Program-made: the position numbers and the translations under genes
The notes under the pieces: model-generated
What the model saw: the letters and a program-made list of their open reading frames with translations, nothing else
Database searches by the model: none
What the model was told of the DNA's origin: nothing
Assembly (NCBI RefSeq): GCF_027244095.1
Contig: NC_069669.1
Coordinates: forward strand, 9,264,501 to 9,328,500
Direction of reading: 5' to 3'
Length of the DNA: 64,000 nt
Origin: Hemicordylus capensis
Taxonomy: Eukaryota; Chordata; Lepidosauria; Squamata; Cordylidae
Shown here: positions 12,801 through 24,231 of the stretch, piece after piece
Layout of the letters: every line of letters starts with the position of its first letter
Position numbering within the stretch: position 1 is the stretch's first letter

Positions 12801-15800
12801 ATGCAAAATGTGAAATGATATGAACTATTCCCATACTGAGCACAGGGTCAGTTTAGAAGACCTTCAAGTTCCCTTCCAGTGTAAGTATTCTATGAAACAG
12901 AAAGGGTTTTTTGAGACTCCAGAATCCAAGGAGCAATTTGGAGATTAAGCATCCCCAACAGTATTTAACTTTGCTCTTTCAAACATTCGTAGGAAGCTGC
13001 CTTCTACTGAGTCCGACCCTTGGTCCATCTAGCTCAATATTGTCTACCCAGACTGGCAGCAGCTTCTCCATGATTGCAGGCAGGAATCTCTCTAGCCCTA
13101 CTTGGAGATGCCAGGGAGGGAACTTGGAACCTTCTGCATGCAGACGCTCCTCTTCCACTGAACTAGGGCCTCATCCCCTGCGGGGGGGATATTTCACAGT
13201 GCTCCCAGATGAAGTCTCCCATTCAAATGCAAGCCAGGGTGGACCCTGCTTAGCAAAAGGGACCATTTCCACTCCCTACCCCAAGACCAGCTCTCCTTCA
13301 GGAGCACTTTGCCTGTGGTGTTCTAATTCTTACCACCTCCCCGTAAAGGCAAGGCAAAAATTATCTTTCCCTTATGGGATCACAATGGAAGCGACATTCG
13401 AATCCAGGACTGGCCCGTTTAAAACGTCTGTCTCTAAGCTACTGCAGACTACCCCCACAGAACTGAGGACGGGATGAGGGCTTCGAGTCATCGACAACCC
13501 CCAGCCCTGTACCTGTAATTTTAGGAATGCTAGAAGCTCGCTTGGGGCCGGCACATACACACACATTCCTCAGACAGAAGGTTATGCATAGTGTGCCAGG
13601 ATGCAAATTCCTTGCCTCTAGGTAAATGTTTCCATTGTTGATATTGCTCAGGAGCACGAAGCAGGCAAAGGTGAGGGGAGAAGACGGAAGATTCTTCGAG
13701 GGCACCAGTTAAAAAGAACCACAAAAAAGCAAGAGAGTTTTTAAGAACAAGTCAGGAGCAATGTGGGGGGGGGGGGGGGACACACGAGATGCAGACAACA
13801 GGAGACCTGTAAGCAAAGCAAAACAGACGGCCTCCCAAAGCAAGGCTTTCTCCATATGGATCTGGCACAGGAGGAAGCAAGGCTACAGTTTCAGCCGGCG
13901 CCCAGGTTTTTCAACAGGAAGGAAAGGGTGGGATTCGAGCCAAGCCACACACGCAAGGACCAAGCAGCAGCCGACACCCGACGGCAGAGGCACAACCAGA
14001 CAGACCTGCCTTCAGCCAACGCACTGCAAGAGGCTAGTGGTCCCCAGCCCTCAAAGTCCTCGTGTATGCCTCGGCCGGCAAAAAGGCTCTTGACCATATG
14101 GGCAGGCGTACTTGGTGCTTCCGCCTAATACACATGCAGGTGATGCCACAACTCGGATCAGGTGGAGAGGAGAGCTGTCTATTGGTAGCAAGCATGACTT
14201 TTTGCCTTAGCTAAGCAGGGTCTGCCCTGGTTTGCATTTGGATGGGAGACTACATGTGTGAGCACTGGAAGAGATTCCCCTCAGGGGATGGAGCTGCTCT
14301 GGGAAGAGCAGAAGGTTCCAAGTTCCCTCCCTGGCAGCATCTCCAAGAGAGGGCTGAGAGAGATTCCTGCCTGCAACCTTGGAGAAGCCGCTGCCAGTCT
14401 GGGTAGACCATACTGAGCGTGATGGACCAAGGGTCTGACTCAGTATATGGCAGCTTCCTTTCTTCCTTAGCAGACTACATGTGTGAGCACTGGAAGATAT
14501 TACCCTTAGGGGATGGGACTGCTCTGAGAAGAGCATCTAGGTTCCGAGTTCCCTCCCTAGCAGCATGTCCAAGATAGGGCTGAGAGAGACTCCTGCCTAA
14601 AACCTTGAAGAAGCCACTGCCAGTCTGTGTAGATAATACCGAGCTAGATGGTCTGACTCAGCATAAGGCAGCTTCCTATGTTCCTATGAGTGCACCCTTT
14701 GATCGCAATTGGTCCCAGGTTCAATCTTTGGCGTCTGATTAACAGTGGATCAGGTCCCAGATCTGGGAAGAACAGCTGCCAACCAGGAGAGTCAATACCG
14801 GGCTGGATGACCAATGGTCTGACTCCATCTAGGAGAGCCTCATCTATGCCCGCGTTCCTTGATCTGTGTCCTGCATGGCTCTTTCATCAGCTGCTGTGAC
14901 ATCCCAAGAGAGGGACACTTTCCTCAACACTGTTCAGAGAGCTTCTGCAATTCTGGTTTACACAAATCCATAAGGACGAGAAACTTGGCTTTCACTGCTA
15001 TTTAAAGCAAGATCTTCAGGAGGATGGATTCTGTGCCTGTGCCACATCCAATCACTTGGAGCATATACCCCAGACTCAGCATGCTAATTCAGTGCTGAAC
15101 TTTACATGTGCACAAACACAGAGGTTGAGATGATCAGGGTTTGTGTTAACCGCGGTGAAGTGCTACATCAATACCAAAATAACCATGGTTGAAGCAGACT
15201 CCCTGTCTCTCTGCTTACATGGCAACTAGCAGGTCTCACTGGTGTCTCCCTGTATGATTTGGCATTTTAACTGTCATTTCAGCTAGGATTTTCAACCAGG
15301 GTTAAGGCAAACTGTGACTGCTGCTAACCATGGTTTAATGTTATGCCTGCACTGAGCCAATTTGCTCTGGCCAAAAATGACTGCAATTTTATCCTAATTG
15401 TTTGGGAGTTGGTATAGGGAAAGGGTGATGATGCACAGAAAGCTCTCTCTTCCTTCCCATCTCTTAGGGGGACAGTCATGGCCAAAAATCATTATGAGCA
15501 TGCATCCCCCAAGATGGTATCACTGGCCAAAGTCTATGGGCCTGGCTCAGCAATTAAAAGGTAGTAAAAAGGTGCCCGTTACATGATCTGTAGGCAGCCA
15601 CACAAATGAAGAAAACCCGTTCTGCCTACAGGCAAGGATTGGGTTACAGGTACTCAACGACACTACTCGGTTACAGGTACTCAATGACATAACTGGGCAA
15701 AGAAGCACCTTTTACCGTGGTGATTCTCTTTATTTAGCAGGGGGAGAGTAACTAGCCCTATCCACCACAGCACAGTACTTCCAGTGACTGTTGCTGGTGT

Positions 15801-18800
15801 CTATCTTATGTTTCGTTTTAGAATGTGAGCCCTTTGGGGACAGGGAGCCATCTTATTTATTTATTATTTCTCTGTGTAAACCACCCTGAGCTATTTTTGG
15901 AAGGGCAGTATAGAAATCGAAACAACAACAACAACTCCTCCGCTTTTTTATTATAATCTATTGGGTTGTCCCATAATTTCCCCCAGAATTGCACTGTTTC
16001 TTCTTTATTTGGTGTTTCTACGTTTCTTGCAGTTTCTCCTTCTATGCTTTGGTAGAAACGTCTCTGATTCGACTGGAATTGGAGATTCTGCCTGTGTTGT
16101 GTAATTCTGGCTTCAAATCTGCTAATCTTCTTTGACACTACTGTTATTTGCTGCTTTATTATTTCCAGGACTTCTTGAAGAGCACCTCAACACCATAGGG
16201 GCCACAGAAATCACCATCAGCCAATTACAAAAAGCAGCTTTACTGGGAACAGCCTATATTCTGCGACGCTATCTATAACAACAGCAACAACATTGACAAT
16301 AAAATTCAGCCATCCCAGGTCCTTGGGAAGGACTTGATGTCTGGATAAAACAAACCAGTCAATAACACCTGTCTGGACTGTGTAAACAAGAAATAATTAC
16401 TCCGCAACAATATTTACTCCCAGGCAAAAAACAAGTTAGACCAGAAGGATGCCAGATATAAGAGAGAGGCTACCTTGAGAACAAAGCATGCATTGTAATT
16501 CCCATTACAAGCATGGTATAGAAAAGGATGGCCATACGCTTCACGGAGATTTCTTTACAGAAACCACTCCAAAAAAACCACACAAACCCGTTCTAGCAGC
16601 CAGGGCAGGGGGAGCAGGAGACTGGAGGATTTATGGAAGGCTGGGTCTTAAAAAGTTATACTGTGGGGGGCGGCGGGGGGGGGGGGGGCCTGTAATTCTA
16701 CCGAGTCCAGGAAATATTCTCCATGCCTGGACCGCAAAAGCCGCCATAGCAAAACAAGGCACTGCGAATGAATGGGTGTGCCCGAGGCACCAAATATTCG
16801 TCTTCCTGAACTTGGAAAGTTGAACAGAGTTCAACGTTGAATGACCGCATTCTCTTTTCTTACCCATTTCGGAAGGTGAGGAGTGGGGAGGGGCAAGGCA
16901 AGGAAGAGAGGAGACTGCAGCCCCAGAATCCTAATCGTTATTTGGGGGTGGGCACACATGCATCCTTCTGGATTACTGGGGTGCTATCAATAGCTGGGGC
17001 AGGACCCTTAGGTCTGGTCCTTCTTCCCCACGGTTGCCTCGACTGAGGAGCACAGGAAGCTGCCATTATACTGAGTCAGACCCATGGTCCATCTAGCTCA
17101 GTATTGTCTTCACAGACCGGCAGTGGCTTCTCCAAGGTTGCAGGCAGGAATCTCTCTCCGCCCTATCTTGGAGATGCTGCCAGGGAGGGGACTTGGAACC
17201 TTCTGATGCTCTTCCCAGAGCGGCTCCATCCCCTAAGGGGAATCTCTTACAGCGCTCACACTTCTAGTCTCCCTTTCATGTGCAACTAGGGTGGACCCTT
17301 CTTAGCTAAGGGGACAAGTCAGGCTTGCTGCCACAAGACTACCTCTCCTCCCATGGGGGTCTCCAGTGAATTCCAGTCAAGACATCTGGGAGTGAAGGCG
17401 TCAGGAGAGATGCGAAGAGATCTTGTCAACAATTAGATCTACTGTCCTGCTACTCTGTTTTGACTTCAGACAAGGCATCCACATTCCTGGCATTGAAGTC
17501 TTGGTCTTTGCCCCTTTGGGGGGCTGAAATAAAGGCTGCACACTTGTTGACTCCTGGGCCACACTAGGGCAAAGGTTCCTAACCTTGGGTCCTCAAATGT
17601 TGCTGGACTACAACTCCCATCATCCACAGCCCCGTATTGTCTACACTGACTGGCAGCACTAGTAACTCTCCAGAGTCTTCCTATGCTCCTACCTACCTGG
17701 AGCTCAACCGTGTCCCGGCTGTAAGAACTGTCTGCCTCATTTTCTGGAGTCTCTCCTGAACAGGCTCTTCTTTGCTGGGCATCTATCAGGAACATTGTAG
17801 CCACGTAGGAACACACGCACCTGCCATATACCGAGTCAGACCACTGATGCATCTCGCTCAGTATTGCCTACACAGACTGGCAGCAGCTTCTCCAAGGTTG
17901 CAGACAGGAATCTGTCTTGGCCCTATCTTAGAGATGCTGCCAGGGAGGGAACGTGGAACCTTCTGCAGGGAAGCAGGCACATGCTCTTCCCAGACCTGCC
18001 CCATCTCCTACGGGGAATCTCTTATAGCGCTCACACATGTAGTTCCCCATTGAAATGCAAACCAAGGGGGAACCTACTTAGCAAAGGGGACCATCCATGC
18101 TTGCTACCACAAGACCAGCTCTCCTCCCCTTGGCGGCACTGAGCTGCGGGCAAGACCAGCCTTCCCTCTAATAGGGACTCCGAGATGTTGACAACTCTCA
18201 CCCTCCCGAGCTGCAATGGCCTCCTTGGACCGAGCAGGATTATGTGAGTCGCAGTCAACATCTGGGAATCCCTGTTACAGGGAACACAGGGGTGAACCTG
18301 CAGACCTCTAAAGTCCCTTCCAAACAGAAGCCGGGATCCGAGACGGGATCTGGGGATCCGAGACGGGATCTGGGGATCCTTGGAGCAGATGCTCTACCAC
18401 TGAACGTTTCTCCCCCACTGCAATCAAGCCGGCACCAGCAGTTGATATTTTATGTAATTAAGATGTATTTTTATTCCACCTTCTGATAAGATTGCCAAGG
18501 TGACACACAGATTGGAGGCAGCATATGCAAACACACGTGGGGGGAGAGAGAGAGACTCTTTAAAGCCACTACACATTTAAAAGCAGGAAAGTAAACAGCA
18601 ACAAATGATAAAAGGAGCTAGCAGATAACAACACCCTCTATGAAAAGCCCTGGGCAACTAATGATGGTTTTATCTGGTGCCTAATACTCATGATGTTAGG
18701 TGCCAGTTGGCAGGGTCGGGCATGTGAACAATGTACACAGTCCAGCAGGGTTCCCACCTGCCCACCAGGAATTACACACACTTTGCTTAAGGTTAGGCTT

Positions 18801-21800
18801 GCGGACATGACCACCAGTTGGTAAGAGAAGGATTTTCAGTTATGTGCTTGCAAACATTAAGGGAGAAGGAGAGTTGGACTTGTGGTAAAGGTAAAGTGTG
18901 CCGTCAAGTCGATGTCGACTCCCGGTGACCATAGAGCCCTGTGGTTATCTCTGGTAGAATACAGGAGGGGTTGACCATTGCCTCCTCCCGCGCAGTCTGA
19001 GATGATGATGCCTTTCAGCATCTTCCTATATCGCTGCTGCCCAGTCTGGGAAACATACCAGCAGGGATTCGAACTGGAAACCTCTGGCTTACTAGGCTAG
19101 TTCCTTCCCCGCTACGCCATTAGGTGGCTACTAAGAGAATTAGTGCAACTTAAGGACATTCTGCAACATATACATTTTTTATGGGCTGTTGCAGAAGGAT
19201 AGGAAGAGAGACAGAATCTAGGCCTTCGGCGTCTGTGTGCATGCATTTATATCGTGCTGACTTATTTAGAAACTGACAAACTGCTACTGCAAACATTTCA
19301 CAGTGTTACACAAACATTTAAAAGAGATACCCAACAGCACAAAACATCAAACAATAAAAAAATCAACGTCATCCAAAGAATGCAGCACAAACCACAAAGC
19401 AGTTCTCCATTGTTTCCTGGGGGTGTGGGGGAGAAGTGTGTTTTCTTCATGTTGGGAAATTCAGTAGGGAGGAGGCTATACATACGGATCTCGGGAGAGA
19501 ATTCCAGAACCTCGGGGCTGCCACTGAGAAGGCCCTGCTTGTTATGGGCGCTAAGCTGGGCCTGGTCTGTGTAGACAGCCAAATGAGGCGGTAGAATCTG
19601 GAGATGGTGGAGTGGGCTGTACCACTTTGAACTGCAGGCAGGCATTGGGAGGCCATTTTTGAATGCACTCTAGGTCCCATGAAATTGATTGCCAGGAAAT
19701 CTGGGACCAGCAAACGGAAGTACTTTTTCACACAACGCATAACCAACTTGTGGAATTCTCTGCCACTGGATGTGGTGACAGCCAACAACCTGGATGGCTT
19801 TAAGAGGGGATTAGATGGCACAGATATTCATTTCATATTTCTCCCCCCATCCCCTGATTAGCTCAGAGCAGTGGTAGTTCTTCCTCTCCCCCTTTTACCT
19901 TTAAGATATTGTTTAAAAAAGTAAAGTTGTGCCGTCGAGTCAGTGTCCACTCCTGGTGACCACAGAGCCCTGTGGTTGTCTTTAGTAGAATACAGGAGGG
20001 GTTGACCATTGCCTCCTCCCGCACAGTATGAGATGATGCCTTTCAGCCTCTTCCTATATCACTGCTGTCCAATACAGGTGTTTCCCATAATCTGGGAAAC
20101 CTACCGGAGGGGATTTGAACTGGCAACCTCTGGCTTGCTAGGCAAGTTACTTCCCCGCTGCACCATTAGGTACCTTATCTTTATCTCCCAACTTTATCTC
20201 TAAGCACCCTGTGGTAAGTTAGGTTGAAAGATAGTGACTGGCCCAAGGTCAGTCAATGAGCTTCACAGCCGAATGAGGATTTGAACCTGGATCCTCATGA
20301 GATCTAGGAGAGGAGAGCTGGTCTGGTGGTAGCAAGCATGTCTGGTCCCCTTAGTTAAGCAGGGTCCACCCTGGTTGCATATGAATGGGAAACTAGAAGT
20401 GTGAGCACTGTAAGATATTCCCCTCAGGGGATGGAGCCGCTCTGGGAAGAGCATCTAGGTTCCAAGTTCCCTCCCGGGCAGCATCTCCAAGATAGGGCTG
20501 AGAGAGACTCCTGCCTGCAACCTTGGAGAAGCTGCTGCCAGTCTGTGTAGACAATACTGAGCTAGATAGGCCAACGGCCTGACTCAGTATATGGCAGCTT
20601 CCTGTGTTCCTATGAGATACACTAACCACTTCACCCCACTGGCTCGCAAGCAAGCAAGTGTGGCTTGCCCACCACATCAAGTATGGCCTCAAGGTGGAAA
20701 ATCAAAGTCGCATGTAGAGTACAATCCATGGGTTCGCTGTTGCACAGTTCCCATTTAACTTATATTGAAAGGTGGCACAAAAGAACTACCCTCTTGGATT
20801 GTGCCTATGGAAGGCAGGGCAGTCCTTCCATGAGGCGAGACAGTTTCCTCAAGTGGCACATTGTTGGGACACCCCTCACCACCTCTCCAGGCTGTCCTGC
20901 CACCAGCAGAGAAAGCGCAGGGGTGGCACAGACACCGCTCTGCAAGAAGGTGGTTGCTCTCCTCTTTTTCCGCACTGCCTGCCTCACACTCCCTCCTCCA
21001 CCTTCCGGCTGATTATGAGAAGGGGAAGGAAGCAGAAGAGGAAGTGAGGAAAGGGCATAGAGTGCTGGGGTTTCTCTACAGAGAGTCTCCAGTACTCTGC
21101 CATTCCCTCCTCCATCCTCTCCCCCTTTTCATAACCAGCCCAGCAGCACACAAGGGAGGTGGTGGAAGAGAGGAGTGCATCGTGCTGCAGTGGCTATGAA
21201 AAGTATGCCATGAAGTCGGTTCCGACTCTGGTGACCACAGAGCCCTGTGGTTGTCTTTGGTAGAATACAGGAGGGGTGGACCATTGCCTCCTCCCCCGCT
21301 GTGTGAGATGATGCCTTTCAGCATCTTCCTATATGGCTGCTGACCAATATAGCACAAGCAGGGACTTGAACCGGCAACCTTATGCTTGTTAGTCAAGCAT
21401 TTCTATTACTCAAACCAACAGGAAGCCGCCTCGAGTGTTTCGTTCATCCAAACCGCTGCACTGCCAATGCTTCTGGGAAGAGACGGCTCCAGTTCCACGG
21501 AGCACCCGCCTGGGAATCCAGACACTGCCGCTCTTCTGGAGGAGAGAGACGGAGAACTTTCAGGAGCTGATGAAACAGCACACCCCATTCTCCTCCAGGG
21601 ACGCACTTTGAAGCTGCGTGGACAGGTCTCCCTCGCACCGCAGATGCAGTAGCAAGCTGTTCCAGGATCACCGGGGGAAGGAGGCGGCACTTTCACATGC
21701 AGAAGATGACTGCGTGGTATTATGGAACACTTGGCAGAAGATCTCCAGTGAGTCAGATGCAGGCTGACAGACTCCCATTCTCCCCCCACCCCCACCCCTT

Positions 21801-24172
21801 ATGACCCATCTTTCCCACATCATCGCAGCAAGGGAAGTACCAAACTTAAGCCCGGCCTGGGGGCCCGATCTGGCCCACGGTGACTTCTTTTACTGGCCTG
21901 AAGGTAGGACTATCCTGCCACAGAAGTTCCCGGAGGTGGACTAAAAAACCCATCACCCCCCCACTGCAATGATGCAGCCACAGGGGGTGATGGGAGTTGT
22001 AGTGAGCAGCATCTGGGGATTCCTGTTACGGGGGACACGGTCCAGATGTTGCCCAACGACAACTTCCAGCATTCCCAGCCACCATTTATTTGCGGCGGGG
22101 GAACGAAGGGAGTTTTAGTTCGGCAACATCTGGAGGACCACAGCTGGGGAAAGCCCTGTCCTGCAGTAACAGCACCCCAGGCAGTGCAGAGAGCCACGCA
22201 GGGAGCTGGAAGCAGCCTGCTCTAGGGGGCGCTGCCTCCCTACGACCCTTTATGCCCCCCAACCCGCTGACCCATACCAGCCATCACTTATTCCAGATCT
22301 CAGCAACGTCACACACGAGACCAACCAAGAGAGACGGCTCAGGCTGATCCTATACCGAGGCTTCGGTCTCAGTGGCCAGGTGGACGGAAGACCGTCACAA
22401 CTCCCTCTTCCCTTCCTCACTGGCAGCAGCGCCTTATTTAACGAGGTCTCTGGGCGTCGTGGCACGTGGCAAGATCTATCGCCAGCAAAGCCATCGCAGT
22501 CTGCATAAAACGGAGGCATTGCGTCCAGGTCACGAGAAGCAACCGTTCCACCTTATTCCAAGCGAGCTCCGTCAAGCGCAGAACATCGTGTCCAGTTTGG
22601 GGCACGGCGTGTTGAGGGCATGGATCACCTGCGACAGGTTCAGAGGAGGGCCACAGAGACCGGGCTCTGGAAAGCAAGTCCAATGAGGCCCTGCTGCCGA
22701 CTGAGCAAAGTGGCACCTTTTAAAGGGACGATTCTCTTATTCCGCAGGGAGTCAGCAACTGGTCCTGTCCAACCAGAGAAAGGAGAGCTGGTCTTGTGGT
22801 GAAGGTAAAGTGCGCTGTTGAGTCGGTGTCGACTCCTGGAGGCCACAGAGCCCTGTGGTTGTCTTTGGTAGAATACAGGAGGGGTTGACCATTGCCTCCT
22901 CCCCCACAATATGAGATGATGCCTTTCAACATCTTCCTAGATCGCTGCTGCCCAATATAGGCATTTCCAGTCCTTCTCCTGTCATTTGGGAGCCAGCCAT
23001 CTCTCCCTTTTTCTCCTCTCTACTTGGGGTGTATGCACCTATCCACTTAAGTAACCAGCGGTCGGCAGAGTGGGCTTCCGTCCACGAAAACCTGAGCCAC
23101 AGTTAAGCCGTGTCGGCCCCAAGGATCGCTTCCTACCTTCCTATTCCCTCTAGAGAGAGAGAGAAAACACAAATCTAGAGCAGGAAACAAAAATCAAACC
23201 AGGAACGCAGAGCACTACAAGAATCCCAGCACGAAGCAGCCAAGTTGTTCTATTATATAAGCCGTGGGCTGTGCCAGAACCCACCACCTTTGCTAGCCTA
23301 GTTCTCGTCAGCCCCAGTGCCTTCCCCGCCCCTGGAAGTGCTCGGAAGAGAGCTCAGCCTGCACACACACAAGAAATGCCCCAGAGCCAGGTCAGCCAGA
23401 GATAACAACTTGTCCAGGGAGCATAAAAATCAAGAGATAAAGGCAAAAGCAACAGGAAGGAGGCACAGTTAGGCATTAACAAACCAACCCTCCGGTTTCG
23501 GTCCGCAATCTGGACTTTTGCACAACAGCAGATTCCAAGGAAGTATCCAGCTTTTCAGTGCACTTTGTCGGCATTTCTTAGACTTTAGGCAACGTCATCC
23601 CCTGTTAATTTGTATGGAATCAGCTGTCACCCAACGCTTACGGAAAAGCGTGGGCTGCAGCAGCAGCAGTGGAAGCAAAGACGCCCAAAGATGTTCAGGT
23701 GCCCGAGGCAGAGTGCCAAATGCTACCCCTCCCTTATTTGGCAGTGCACCAGCTGGCATGGAGGAGAAGAGTGGTAGGGGGATTCTAGCCCACCACAGCC
23801 TCTGCCACTCTAGCCTATCCTTCTCCTCTCCCGCCGCCACTCTAGCCCACCACTCTCGTCTCCCGCCGCCACTCTAGCCCATCCTTCTCCTCTCAAGGAG
23901 GAGTAGCAGGTGCCCCTCCAAAAAAAAAAAAAAAATCCCCCACACCCCTTTTTGTTCCCCCATCCAAGAGACTGGAATTTCATAGCAAAGTGGCAGAGAA
24001 TACTGTCTTTGTCTATTATGATCTTCTAGCTTGAATTATTGTCAAAAGCCTTTGTGGTTTAAAGAAGATTCACTCACTCCTCTCAATCCCAGAACAATCA
24101 GCAGGACGTAGTGCAGCCAGGTAGGTAGGAGACCTCTTCACTTCCTTCCTGGCCAGAAACTGGGCTGGGGAG

Positions 24173-24231
<59 letters not shown>

